From NCBI RefSeq assembly GCF_021379005.1, contig NZ_CP075171.1, forward strand, positions 186,001 through 250,000: DNA of 64,000 nt, read 5' to 3'. The notes under the pieces are model-generated. The model had not been told where the DNA came from, searched no databases, and saw nothing but the letters and a program-made list of their open reading frames with translations. Position numbers and translations under genes: made by a program. This document shows, piece by piece, positions 42,413 through 52,311 of the stretch. Each line of letters starts with the position of its first letter. The first letter of the stretch is position 1. The DNA comes from Leptodesmis sichuanensis A121 (GTDB taxonomy: Bacteria > Cyanobacteriota > Cyanobacteriia > Leptolyngbyales > Leptolyngbyaceae).

Positions 42413-43174
42413 ATGGACTCGAAAGCACTTCTCATTGTTGATGATCAGCCCCTTTCCTTACGGCAGTGTCTAAGATACCTGCAGGCAACTGGCAAACTGC
42501 AAGGTTTTATTGGCGATATCCTGCGGCAATACGTTCTAGAACGGGAAATAGAAACCCGCACCGATCTGGATGTGCCTTCAGCTTTGGTGGAGCAAGCTGT
42601 CGTGGACTTTCGTTTGCAAAATCAACTCACGGATGCTAAAGCCTTTCAAGATTGGCTGATCCGCAACGGTACGAATTACGAACTCTTTCACAACCAAATT
42701 ACCAACAGTTTCAAGCTGGAGAAGTTGAAAGCGCAGATTGTAGAAGCCCGCTTGCAGGAGTACTTTATTGAGCGGAAGCTAGTTCTCGATCGAGTGGTCA
42801 TCTCCCGAATCGTGGTTGACAGTAAGGAACTGGCGGAAGAACTGCATAGTCAGATTTCTGAAGGAGCCAGTTTTGAGCAGTTAGCCCGAGAGTACTCTAA
42901 AGCTGATGAACGAATTGCCAACGGCATGATGGGAGCCGTTAGTCGGGGTACCATGCCAGATGTCTTACGAGCCGCGATCGATTCTGCACATCCCGGTGAT
43001 TTGGTCGGGCCAATGCAAATTGAGAATTACTGGGCCATCTTCCGCGTGGAGCAATTCATTCCCGCTACGTTGGAGGATAACCAGTTAAAGCAGGCTCTGC
43101 AGAATGAATTGTTTGAACGTTGGATAGCAGAAAAAATTCAGGCGATGACCGTTAAATTGCAGGTAAATGAATAA
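42413..43174 (+). CDS. Parvulin-type peptidylprolyl isomerase
   Basis: A 253-residue protein. The N-terminal helical region (about 1-120) resembles the SurA-type chaperone part, and a parvulin PPIase domain follows (about 128-215: VVISRIVVDSKELAEELHSQISEGASFEQLAREYSK then MMGAVSRGTMP). No signal peptide is present, so it acts in the cytoplasm unless exported another way. It starts 89 bases before an ABC transporter gene of the type I secretion kind. A role in preparing the cargo for export is inferred from this order. Confidence 0.87.
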   Translation: MDSKALLIVDDQPLSLRQCLRYLQATGKLQGFIGDILRQYVLEREIETRTDLDVPSALVEQAVVDFRLQNQLTDAKAFQDWLIRNGTNYELFHNQITNSFKLEKLKAQIVEARLQEYFIERKLVLDRVVISRIVVDSKELAEELHSQISEGASFEQLAREYSKADERIANGMMGAVSRGTMPDVLRAAIDSAHPGDLVGPMQIENYWAIFRVEQFIPATLEDNQLKQALQNELFERWIAEKIQAMTVKLQVNE

Positions 43175-43263
43175 ACTTTAATCAGGCAACGCTTTTCCTC
43201 TAGAAAACCTCTAAATCCCAGCTGGCCCCCAGACCCTGACCATTCAGCATTATTAGGAAGCCA

Positions 43264-45837
43264 ATGATTGCTAACGACCTTGCCACTGATTTACCGTGGA
43301 ACATTCCTCCACTCAGCCTGCTAAATCCAGAACAACAAGTGCAGTTCAAGCAACAGGCTGAAATTCGTCGGTTTAGCCTGGGAGAAATGATTTGGGCTAC
43401 GGATCAACCGGGAATGCAGGCAATGGTCATGGCCGGAAAAGTCCGGTTGGTACCTGAAGAAGGACAATCTGTTATCCTTAAATCCGGCGATTGGCTGGGA
43501 GATTTGCTGCATCTTCCTGGCTTCTGGAAGGCGAGAGCAGCAGATAAGGATGTAGTAGTGGTCGTTTGGCGATCGCATCTGTGGACAGCAATCTCATCGA
43601 CCGAACTCGAACGATTTTGGACGGCTCAACGGTTTCGCTGCCTCCCCAAAACGGCTGATACTCCTCAGCCAGTCACTGGGTTCCCGTTTGTCGCTGGCGT
43701 AAATACGGGAGCGGCCTGCTTAACCATGGTGGCCAACCATCTCCAGAACTCTACTCAGTTGGAATGGGTACAGCGCCAACTCCGAAGCCAGAGTTCATCC
43801 GATGTGATGGAAGCGGCAGAGAAAGTAGGTCTCCAGTTACGTCACATCAAAATTGATTGGTCGGAATTGCGCCTTCTGGGACTGCCGGCCCTGATGTTGT
43901 GGCAGGATACTGAGGATGGCTCTCAGGAAAGACCCGTGGGCAACGGTACTCGTGCCTCTCGACACTGGGTCGTTGTCTATGCTGTCAAGGGCGATCGGCT
44001 GATCATTGCGGATCCCCTGAATCCCAATCAAACCTGTGAAAGTATTCCCAGAGCCATAGTAGAAGCCAGTTGGGATGGTCAACTGTGGCAGGCCGAAACG
44101 ATTCAGAAACAGGATCGGTTCAGTCTCGCCTGGTTCTTACCTGCTGTCTGGAAATACCGCCTCCTACTGAGTGAAGTTTTACTGGCTTCCTTTACCCTGC
44201 AAGTGTTGGGATTGGCCAGCCCCATCATCACTCAAGTGGTGATTGATAAAGTGATGGTTCAGGGTAGCCTCTCAACTCTGGATGTGATGGCTTTTGCACT
44301 GCTAGCAGTCGCCTTCTTCGAGGCCATTCTGGGAACTCTGCGCCTCTTCATCTTTACCCATACCGCTCGGCGTTTGGATCTGAGTCTATCGGCTCAACTA
44401 TTTCGGCATCTAATGCGGTTGCCCCTGTCCTACTTTGAGTCCCGCCGGGTAGGAGATACCGTCGCCCGTGTTCAGGAGTTGGAAAATATTCGCCAGTTTC
44501 TGACAGGTACGGCGATGACCGTTGTTCTGGATGCCATCTTTGCGGTCGTCTACTTGACGATCATGTTCTACTACAGCGTTCCATTGACCTGGGTTGCTTT
44601 GGCGGTGTTACCTTTGTTTGCACTGCTTACCCTGATCGCCACTCCCATTCTGCGAGGCTGGCTGAATGAAACCTTCAACCGGAGTGCGGATAGCCAATCC
44701 TTCCTAGTTGAAACAGTAACGGGCATTCATTCGGTCAAAGCCCATACCGCAGAGCAAGTCTCACGAGAACGCTGGGAAGGCTTGTTTGCCCGATTTGTTC
44801 GCACTGGCTTCAAAGCCTCTACCACCTCAAATATCAGTAACAACATCGCCGATTTCCTGACGCATCTTTCGTCCCTGATTATTCTTTGGTTTGGAGCGAA
44901 ACTTGTCATTGAGCAGAAGCTCACGATCGGCCAACTAATCGCCTTCCAGATGCTATCCAGTCGGATGACTGGGCCGCTCTTGCGCCTGATTCAACTTTGG
45001 CAAAACTTGCAACAGGTGCTATTGTCCGTCGATCGCATTGGGGATATTTTGAACACAGCTCCCGAAGCTGAAGCAGGCAGTGGCCTGGTATTGCCCCCCC
45101 TGAGAGGACAAATTGAGTTTGATCAGGTTTTCTTCCGCTATCACCCCCAACAGGAGCCTGTGTTACGAGGCATATCGTTCTCCGTTGAACCAGGGATGCT
45201 GGTGGGTGTTGTGGGACGTAGTGGCTCTGGAAAAAGTACCCTATCTAAACTGATTCAACGCTTATATCCCGTGGAATCTGGTCGCATCCTCATTGATGGG
45301 TTTGATATCAAGAGTGCTGATTTGGCTTCTCTCAGACAGCAAATTGGGGTCGTTTTGCAAGAAGACTTTATGTTTAACGGCACCATCTTTGACAACATCA
45401 GTCTTGGCCATCCTGATGCCACGGCTGAAAAAGTGGTTGAAGCCGCTCGCTTGGCGGCTGCTCATGATTTTATTAGTGAACTCCCTCATGGCTACGAAAC
45501 CAACATTGGGGAGCGGGGTACGGCCCTATCGGGTGGCCAGCGCCAACGCCTAGCTCTATCTCGCCTATTTCTTTCTCAAGCTCCAATTTTATTGCTGGAT
45601 GAGGCCACCAGTGCGCTGGATAGTGAGACAGAACAGCAAGTCCTGCAAAGCTTGCAACGAGTTTCAAAAGACCGGACGGTATTCCTGATTGCTCACCGCT
45701 TTGCGCCTTTAAAGAAAGCCGACCTGATTGTTGTGCTGGAAAAAGGAGTGTTAGTGGAAAAGGGAACTCACGATGAATTACTCCGTAGTAAGGGATTATA
45801 CTACTCGCTTTATCAACGCCAGCAGGCGGCGGTGTAA
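43264..45837 (+). CDS. Type I secretion ABC transporter with cNMP-like and inactive C39-like domains
   Basis: An 857-residue fusion. Residues about 18-125 resemble a cyclic-nucleotide-binding fold (IRRFSLGEMIWATDQPG). A C39-like domain follows (about 140-265): the usual DCGAACL reads NTGAACL, with Thr148 in place of the catalytic cysteine, while His234 and Asp250 remain, so it should bind but not cleave, as in HlyB. Membrane helices lie at about 300-570. The ATPase has Walker A GRSGSGKST (Lys657), signature ALSGGQRQRL and Walker B ILLLDEATSALD. The neighbours suggest it exports the protein encoded at 45970-48372. No membrane fusion protein (HlyD) is adjacent. Confidence 0.9.
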   Translation: MIANDLATDLPWNIPPLSLLNPEQQVQFKQQAEIRRFSLGEMIWATDQPGMQAMVMAGKVRLVPEEGQSVILKSGDWLGDLLHLPGFWKARAADKDVVVVVWRSHLWTAISSTELERFWTAQRFRCLPKTADTPQPVTGFPFVAGVNTGAACLTMVANHLQNSTQLEWVQRQLRSQSSSDVMEAAEKVGLQLRHIKIDWSELRLLGLPALMLWQDTEDGSQERPVGNGTRASRHWVVVYAVKGDRLIIADPLNPNQTCESIPRAIVEASWDGQLWQAETIQKQDRFSLAWFLPAVWKYRLLLSEVLLASFTLQVLGLASPIITQVVIDKVMVQGSLSTLDVMAFALLAVAFFEAILGTLRLFIFTHTARRLDLSLSAQLFRHLMRLPLSYFESRRVGDTVARVQELENIRQFLTGTAMTVVLDAIFAVVYLTIMFYYSVPLTWVALAVLPLFALLTLIATPILRGWLNETFNRSADSQSFLVETVTGIHSVKAHTAEQVSRERWEGLFARFVRTGFKASTTSNISNNIADFLTHLSSLIILWFGAKLVIEQKLTIGQLIAFQMLSSRMTGPLLRLIQLWQNLQQVLLSVDRIGDILNTAPEAEAGSGLVLPPLRGQIEFDQVFFRYHPQQEPVLRGISFSVEPGMLVGVVGRSGSGKSTLSKLIQRLYPVESGRILIDGFDIKSADLASLRQQIGVVLQEDFMFNGTIFDNISLGHPDATAEKVVEAARLAAAHDFISELPHGYETNIGERGTALSGGQRQRLALSRLFLSQAPILLLDEATSALDSETEQQVLQSLQRVSKDRTVFLIAHRFAPLKKADLIVVLEKGVLVEKGTHDELLRSKGLYYSLYQRQQAAV

Positions 45838-45969
45838 TCCACGGTAAAACTACTTAGAGTACCCATTACCAGGAAAATCATTTGCAAGAATTCAATAAAT
45901 TTACCGCTTCCTGCTTGGAAATTAGCTCAAGCGGGGAAACCTATTGGGGCGAATGTAGAGGGTTTCACA

Positions 45970-48372
45970 ATGGCTGATAATGGTATTTTCGATAACACGG
46001 CTTCAGGTACTCAGCGCATTATTAATGCAACTACAGGCATTCAAATATTCTCCAATAGCGTCACAGATAATAGTTTTTCGCTGGGGCCAGGGGATACAGA
46101 TGACTACTACAAACTGACGGTGAGCCGCAGTAGTAATGTCATTATCAAACTGAATTCTGATGGCGGTAATGCCAATGTTTCTTTGCTGACCTCTGCAGGT
46201 GACCCAAATACCACGGTTGTACCCAGCAGCAACAACCCAAATTCGCTAGCGGATGCGATCGTGACCGATCCGGCAGCGCCTTTACAAGCAGGGCAAACCT
46301 ACTATATCAGGGTCTTTGCCAATAATCCTGCTACCACCATCAACTACACCTTATCGGTTGAAACCATTCCCACAACCCGTGCTGACCTACTATGGCGCAA
46401 TTATGGTTCCCTGGCGCAAGGTGGGGGATTGACTGGCATTTGGTACATGGATGGTACCCAGGTGATTAGGACTGAGCTTCTTAATCCCAGTTATGTTGAT
46501 ACATCCTGGTTTGCCTACGGGATCGGGAACTTTGACGGAACTGGCAACCCCAACTACATCTGGCGGAGTGAATCTACAGGCACCAATGGTATTTGGTTGA
46601 TGGATTCCACAGGCACTTCTCTACAAGGTAGCGTGCTTTTACCTGGGTTCTTTGGCAACGGATGGTTCCCTGGTGGAATAGCAGATTTTAATAACGATGG
46701 TCAACAGGATATTTTATGGACTAATGCGCTGGATGGTACCCAGGTCGGCTTATGGTTTATGAATGGAACCAGTGCTGTCTCGTTCCAAGCCATTGATTCA
46801 ATGGAAGATCCGAATTGGCTGATTGAAGCGGTAGCTGACTTTAGTGGGGATGGTAAGCCCGATCTCTGGTATCGAAATTTTGCAACCGGAGAAAACTTGA
46901 TTTGGTTGATGAATGGAACCCAGTATCAAGGCCAGATCGGTATGCCCTCTTTGGATGCTAATTTTGATGCGAGAGGAGCAGGTGACTTTAATGGAGATGG
47001 CAAGCCGGATGTCATCTTTCGTAATAGAACTACTGGGCAAGTCGATGTGTGGTTTATGAATGGAACCAGTTTTCTATCCTCTACCACCATTACCACCATC
47101 GACCCTATCTGGGATATTAGCGGGATTGTTACAACGTCCCAAAAAGTAGATCTAGCAGGTGATAGTGCCAGCACAGCCTTTTATATTGGCAAGCTAGATG
47201 CAACTGCTAATTACAGTAATATCCTTGGCCCCTCTAATACCAACGATTACTACTCTTTCACCTTAGACGCACAGTCTAAGGTTTCTGTCACCACAACAGG
47301 AACTGGACTAGCTGCTAGAACACAGATCCAAATTGAAACGGCAGATGGTACGGTTCTGGGAACTTCTACCGCCAATGGCGCGGATGAACAAAAGATTACC
47401 GATCAAACGCTTGATCCTGGAACTTACTTTGTTCGTATTATTTCGTCCGGATCAAGCTCCATCAAGTACAACATTAGTATTGGAGCAGCACCGCAATTGC
47501 CGGTAAATCTTTTCCTGCCAACCACTCCTGCCCCCCTTCAGTTGCAAACATTGACTGGTTCTCCGATCACACCAAGTACACCTGTCAGCGTCTTAAACCC
47601 CTATACCTTAAACGTCAATTACAACGTTGAATATACAGGTAGACCGTTAAGTTCGTTCAAGTTAGCCTTTTTCCTGTCCCAAAATCCGGCTGGTACACCG
47701 AATGACTACCGCTTTGACTTAAATAATGATGGACAGCGCAACAGCAACGACTTTATCACTATCACCAACCAACCTCCCGGTACGGTAATTTCACGCACAA
47801 CCCAGCTAACCTTACCCAGCAAAGATGATCCGTTCTGGGTTCAAGATGGGGTTTACTATATTCGCATTGTCTTAGACCCAGAAAATGAAATTCCCGAGGC
47901 CGACTTGCAGGGTGTTCCCAGGGAAGATGACAATCAGGCTTCTGTTGCCATCCGGGTACGCGATGCCAGATTACCGGATTTACGTCCCGACAACTTCACT
48001 GCCCCCACTGCGGGCACCAAGGGAGGCCAGCTTACAGTTTCAGGCAATATCAGCAATATTGGAACGGCGGCCTCTGATACTCAAAATCCACCTGGCACTA
48101 CCTTTGAGGTTAGATTCTACCTATCCAAAGATAATCAACTTTCTGGAGCAGATTTCTTCTTAGGCAGTTCAACCTTGAATCCGATCGCGGCTGGTGCCCA
48201 AACTCCCTTCAGTCGATCCGTCACCCTACCAACAAGCTGGGGAGGCTATACTCAAGCTCCATTAGACAACAATTACTATCTGATTGCGATCGTGGACGAA
48301 GATCTGGAGTTGAATGAACTGACAGGTGGCATCGCCAACAATGTGACCAGCAGACTGATCAGCATTGTTTAG
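45970..48372 (+). CDS. Large multi-domain extracellular-type protein (PPC, FG-GAP-like, CARDB)
   Basis: An 800-residue protein without a classical signal peptide. In order: a pre-peptidase-type beta domain (about 30-135, DTDDYYKLTVS); five ~50-residue repeats (about 138-390) with the pattern DLLWRN...GIWYMDGT and acidic DFNNDGQQD/DFNGDGKPD loops that resemble calcium-binding FG-GAP repeats of a beta-propeller; a second PPC domain (about 395-505); and two CARDB-like immunoglobulin domains (about 530-665 and 670-800). The last residues (TSRLISIV) are hydrophobic. It follows the type I transporter gene by 132 bases and is the likely cargo; adhesion or matrix roles are inferred. Confidence 0.82.
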   Translation: MADNGIFDNTASGTQRIINATTGIQIFSNSVTDNSFSLGPGDTDDYYKLTVSRSSNVIIKLNSDGGNANVSLLTSAGDPNTTVVPSSNNPNSLADAIVTDPAAPLQAGQTYYIRVFANNPATTINYTLSVETIPTTRADLLWRNYGSLAQGGGLTGIWYMDGTQVIRTELLNPSYVDTSWFAYGIGNFDGTGNPNYIWRSESTGTNGIWLMDSTGTSLQGSVLLPGFFGNGWFPGGIADFNNDGQQDILWTNALDGTQVGLWFMNGTSAVSFQAIDSMEDPNWLIEAVADFSGDGKPDLWYRNFATGENLIWLMNGTQYQGQIGMPSLDANFDARGAGDFNGDGKPDVIFRNRTTGQVDVWFMNGTSFLSSTTITTIDPIWDISGIVTTSQKVDLAGDSASTAFYIGKLDATANYSNILGPSNTNDYYSFTLDAQSKVSVTTTGTGLAARTQIQIETADGTVLGTSTANGADEQKITDQTLDPGTYFVRIISSGSSSIKYNISIGAAPQLPVNLFLPTTPAPLQLQTLTGSPITPSTPVSVLNPYTLNVNYNVEYTGRPLSSFKLAFFLSQNPAGTPNDYRFDLNNDGQRNSNDFITITNQPPGTVISRTTQLTLPSKDDPFWVQDGVYYIRIVLDPENEIPEADLQGVPREDDNQASVAIRVRDARLPDLRPDNFTAPTAGTKGGQLTVSGNISNIGTAASDTQNPPGTTFEVRFYLSKDNQLSGADFFLGSSTLNPIAAGAQTPFSRSVTLPTSWGGYTQAPLDNNYYLIAIVDEDLELNELTGGIANNVTSRLISIV

Positions 48373-49064
48373 GAATTATGCTTTTGCATTTGTGGGCCAG
48401 TCCAGACACTGTTCAGGACTTGCCCATAAATCAGGGGACGATCGCCCACAGCCCGTGTGGTTTGCCCATGCACGTCAACCGTCCACTGAGGCCAATACTC
48501 TTCTCCCAGGGTGCCAGCTCGGAACAATACTCGTTCAGGATAAAGCTGGCTCCAACCGAGCAAAACAGCATTGGTATATTGAATCCGGGTAGGAGCTACG
48601 GTATAAACCTGATCCCCATGACGGTCTACAATCACGGCATAGTCAGAGGCAAGGTCTGAGCCAAAGAGCGATTCAAATTCACGGGCTAATAAGCGATCGC
48701 CCGAAGCAGACCAGGAAACAGGAATGACCATAGAAATTCTTCCTAACAGATCTATCCCGGTATCCAGGAAGGGATTATCTGCCAGGGGAGCAGAGGGAGT
48801 AATCGCTTGTAAATCCCCTGTCCGCAAATTCTCTAGAAACAGCACACTCGTCACGCAACTCCGAAAATATTCCGGCTCCACCCGAATCTGAATTCGACTG
48901 TAGGCTGCATAATCCTGATCTGGAGAGATCAAGGACTGACTGCGATAGTAATACAACCTGGAAAGATTACCCGAACTACCAGCCGTTATAGTGGCCAGTA
49001 CCCAACCCCAGGGGATTGGATGGGGGCTATCCAAAGGATCGATTTGCCTGGACTGGTAAGACAT
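48369..49064 (-). CDS. Unknown protein, conserved-looking
   Basis: A 231-residue soluble protein from the ATG at 49064 (MSYQSRQIDPLDSPHPIPWGWVL). It is rich in beta-type sequence, with SRIQIRVEPEYFRSCVTSVLFLENL, RISMVIPVSWSASGDRLLAREFE and DYAVIVDRHGDQVYTVAP; the SWSASGDRLLARE and DYAVIVDRHG parts look like WD40/TolB-type propeller blades. No signal peptide. Its stop overlaps the end of the secreted multi-domain protein gene, convergent. Function unknown. Confidence 0.65.
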   Translation of the reverse strand: MSYQSRQIDPLDSPHPIPWGWVLATITAGSSGNLSRLYYYRSQSLISPDQDYAAYSRIQIRVEPEYFRSCVTSVLFLENLRTGDLQAITPSAPLADNPFLDTGIDLLGRISMVIPVSWSASGDRLLAREFESLFGSDLASDYAVIVDRHGDQVYTVAPTRIQYTNAVLLGWSQLYPERVLFRAGTLGEEYWPQWTVDVHGQTTRAVGDRPLIYGQVLNSVWTGPQMQKHNS

Positions 49065-49486
49065 AAGGGAACCGGAAGACAAGAACCAATTAGATGCAAA
49101 AGGGCTACCTGAAGTAATTTCGTTCAGGAAATGGGGAACACATCATTTTATTGACTAAAAATCCCAGCGATTTTTAGAGTTCGGGAGAAATTTTCTAAAG
49201 CCTACCCTGGCGGCTGGGCAACTGTACTTTCCGAAACCGCTTCAGAACGAGATACCCTGTCTGAATCTGAGGAAATAACCAGATAGGCTTTGGAGAAAAC
49301 TTCAGCAGGAAAGCTTACCTCATGTATAGCAAGCATTATTGACGAATTACGACCTTGTGGCCTAAGTTTCCAAGAGATTTAAGCTTTAAAGATCAGAAGC
49401 AAATTATCTGCTGCAAGTCAGCAAGCAGACCATATTTAGTCAAGTAAAGCTTTTTAGTCTCAGAAGACACCAAGTGAGGGAAGTAG
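49065..49486. promoter_or_regulatory. Divergent region upstream of fmt
   Basis: 422 bases between the leftward unknown gene and fmt, AT-rich, without repeats from the families described elsewhere and without a supported gene. The fmt ribosome site (GAGGGAAGTAG) is at its right end. Confidence 0.35.
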
Positions 49487-50512
49487 ATGAAAATTGTGTT
49501 CTTTGGCACGCCTGAGTTTGCTGTTCCCAGTCTTAGCAAACTGCTGGCTCATCCAGCCTTTCAAGTGCTGGCCGTGGTGACTCAACCCGATAAGCGTCGG
49601 GGACGAGGCAACCAACTGATGCCTTCTCCCATTAAAGCTTTAGCCCTACAGCATCAATTGAGTGTCTGGCAACCCAAAAGTGTCAAGAAAGATGAGGAAA
49701 CATTAACCAAACTTCAGGAACTCCAGGCAGATGTCTTTGTTGTCGTGGCTTATGGTCAGATTTTGTCCCAATTCATTTTGGATATGCCGCGTTTGGGATG
49801 TGTCAATGCTCACGGCTCTATCTTGCCTAAGTACCGGGGTGCTGCACCGATTCAATGGAGTATTTATCACGGTGAACAGGAAACAGGTATCACCACTATG
49901 TTAATGGATGCCGGAATGGATACTGGGCCAACGTTGCTGGAAGCTCGCACCCCTATCTTGCTTCTAGAGAATTTTTACGATTTAGCAGGCCGTTTAGCAG
50001 AATTGGCGGCTGATTTATTAGTTGAAACACTTCTGCAGCTAGAGCAAGGAACTCTGCAACCTGTTCCCCAGGATAATACTCAGGCAACTTACGCGCCCCT
50101 GATTCAAAAGACAGATTATGAGTTGGATTGGAGCCGTACCGCGATCGCTCTCCATAACCAAATTCGGGGATTTTATCCAAACTGTGTGACCCAATTTCGG
50201 GGAGAACCCTTAAAAATCATGGCAACGGCTCCCTTAGGGCCAACCTACTGGCCTCAGTTACCTGCAGAAATCAGCAGCTTAGAGACAGAGTGGGAGAAGT
50301 GGCAGGAGAAACCCGCTCAGCCTGGAGAAGTGGTTGCGATCGCAAAAGGGGTAGGCCCGATCGTCCAAACGGGAAATGGCCTTTTGCTATTGCGTGAGGT
50401 GCAACTTCCTGGCAAACGCCCCCAGTCGGGTACAGATTTTGCCAATGGCAACCGCTTGATGCTGGGAGAGCGATTAAACACAGATAAAGCCCGTGAAAGT
50501 ACGGAGTCTTAA
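49487..50512 (+). CDS. fmt: Methionyl-tRNA formyltransferase
   Basis: A 341-residue enzyme that formylates the initiator Met-tRNA using 10-formyl-tetrahydrofolate. The N-terminus [16 protein letters not shown], the active-site segment [18 protein letters not shown] and [16 protein letters not shown] are diagnostic. The C-terminal domain has the normal IRGFYPN and GEVVAI segments. The length is usual. The gene stands alone here, without the def gene that often accompanies it. Confidence 0.97.
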   Translation: MKIVFFGTPEFAVPSLSKLLAHPAFQVLAVVTQPDKRRGRGNQLMPSPIKALALQHQLSVWQPKSVKKDEETLTKLQELQADVFVVVAYGQILSQFILDMPRLGCVNAHGSILPKYRGAAPIQWSIYHGEQETGITTMLMDAGMDTGPTLLEARTPILLLENFYDLAGRLAELAADLLVETLLQLEQGTLQPVPQDNTQATYAPLIQKTDYELDWSRTAIALHNQIRGFYPNCVTQFRGEPLKIMATAPLGPTYWPQLPAEISSLETEWEKWQEKPAQPGEVVAIAKGVGPIVQTGNGLLLLREVQLPGKRPQSGTDFANGNRLMLGERLNTDKARESTES

Positions 50513-50928
50513 TTAGAAACAGAGAAGTATCAATACGGTAAATGCTGCTTGTCTTAATACTTCTTTCATAAAGCTAATCAGTATCTTTACGGTTTCTTCG
50601 CGCAATTCTCTAGGGGACACAGCCGACAAACGATATAACAATTACATGAATTCCAGTCAGTTCCTCCGGTTTTTTTAGCAGCAGAATGAAGAGAGAATAT
50701 CTTGTTGTACTCCAGCCAGGGCATAGATGTGACCCCTATTTAATCTATCTATAGGTTCTGTAGTTTTTAATGGAAAACTGTTAAAAACGGGCACACTACT
50801 AACGCCAGCATCGCTAGTCTGCTCTAAATTCCTAGAAAGAGATATCTATCTGTAAAAACAGTGGAAGTTCAATTACCAAGTACGAACCATTGTGCCTAGC
50901 CAACCAGACGTATGGGTGAGAGTGATTG
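50513..50928. promoter_or_regulatory. Intergenic region before the flippase gene
   Basis: 416 bases. The only structure seen is an AT-rich inverted repeat (GTTTTTAA...TTAAAAAC, 50763-50788) with a 10-base loop. It may mark a terminator or an operator; there is no GC-rich stem. No gene is supported. Confidence 0.35.
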
Positions 50929-52278
50929 ATGACCGAAGCTCAATTCAATTCTGAGACAGAAAGACCGGATCAAAAGTCCTCTTTAACCCTCAAACAGCGA
51001 GCCATCCGGGGTTCTTTATGGACATTATCTGGTCATGCCTCCAGTCAGCTCTTGCGATTGGCGAGCAATTTAATCCTGACCCGACTGTTATTTCCAGAAG
51101 CCTTTGGATTAATGGCTCTGGTACAAACCTTCATCATTGGCCTGGAAATGTTTTCCGATGTGGGTATTCGGCCCAGCATTATTCAAAATCATCGGGGCAA
51201 AGATCCAAACTTCCTCAATACAGCCTGGACTATCCAGGTGATGCGTGGATTTCTGCTATGGCTGGGCGCTTGTTTAATGGCAATTCCAGCAGCCAATTTC
51301 TTTAACCAACCCATGCTGGTGTATTTGTTGCCTGTGGTTGGGATAGGGTCAGCGATCGCAGGTTTCAACTCCACAAAACTCGCTACCGTTAATCGTGATT
51401 TAGACCTGGCACGATTAACGATCCTCGAATTAGGGAGCCAGATCATCGGAATCGTTGTCATGGTGACTGCCTCCTGGCTGACTCGCTCTGTATGGGGATT
51501 GGTGATCGGCGGATTAGTTGGGTCTTTCACCACGATGATCCTCAGTCATCTGGCTCTTCCTGGCCCCCGCAACTCCTTTCACTGGGATCGGGAATGCTTC
51601 CAGGAACTGCATCGCTTTGGCCGTTGGGTATTTATTAGCACCCTGTTGACCTTTTTGGCTGGACAGGGCGATCGCCTGCTCATCGCCCGGTTCTTAGATG
51701 TTCGTTTTCTGGGAATTTACACCGTGGCGCTCAGTTTATCTAGAGTCACTGCAGAAGTGATCAATATGGTGGGAGATCGCGTATTGTTTCCCTCCTACGC
51801 CGAAATTATCCGTGAGCGGCCCGACCGTCTATATGCGGTGCTGCGGCAATCTCGACTGTTGCTGATTCTCATTAGTTGGGCAGGTTCCCTGTTTTTTATT
51901 GTATTTGGCAAAACTCTGATCGGTATTTTGTACGACGGACGCTATGCCGAGGCTGGCTGGATTTTGCAGACCCTGGCGATCGGGGCTTTGGTTGCCCGTG
52001 TGGGCCACACTTACGACAATGTGTTGTTAGCCAAAGGTCATACCATGACGATCTCTGGCTTACTTGCAACTCAAACGGTAATTCAACTCAGCGCCATGGT
52101 TTTAGGCAATTACTGGGCTGGGCCTCACGGAGTGATCATTGGCATTGCAGTAACAGGATGGTTGATGTATCCCTTTATTGCCATCTGTCATGCTCGCCAA
52201 TCTGTCTGGCAACCTGAGCTAGATTTGCCGCTTATTGCCGTCGCTATTGGCATTGCAGCTTTAGTCATGCCTCATTAG
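50929..52278 (+). CDS. Wzx-like polysaccharide flippase
   Basis: A polytopic protein of about 449 residues with some 12 predicted membrane segments. Its sequence pattern (LKQRAIRGSLWTLSGHASSQLLRLASNLILTR near the start, FPEAFGLMALVQTF, FSDVGIRPSIIQN) is that of the oligosaccharide flippase (MATE/MVF superfamily, Wzx) proteins that move lipid-linked sugar units across the inner membrane. GGTGAGAG lies upstream of the ATG. Three GT2 genes follow, so this is a second glycan locus. Confidence 0.9.
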   Translation: MTEAQFNSETERPDQKSSLTLKQRAIRGSLWTLSGHASSQLLRLASNLILTRLLFPEAFGLMALVQTFIIGLEMFSDVGIRPSIIQNHRGKDPNFLNTAWTIQVMRGFLLWLGACLMAIPAANFFNQPMLVYLLPVVGIGSAIAGFNSTKLATVNRDLDLARLTILELGSQIIGIVVMVTASWLTRSVWGLVIGGLVGSFTTMILSHLALPGPRNSFHWDRECFQELHRFGRWVFISTLLTFLAGQGDRLLIARFLDVRFLGIYTVALSLSRVTAEVINMVGDRVLFPSYAEIIRERPDRLYAVLRQSRLLLILISWAGSLFFIVFGKTLIGILYDGRYAEAGWILQTLAIGALVARVGHTYDNVLLAKGHTMTISGLLATQTVIQLSAMVLGNYWAGPHGVIIGIAVTGWLMYPFIAICHARQSVWQPELDLPLIAVAIGIAALVMPH

Positions 52279-52311
52279 TTAAGTTCTTTTGTCGAATATT
52301 GATGTAAAGCT

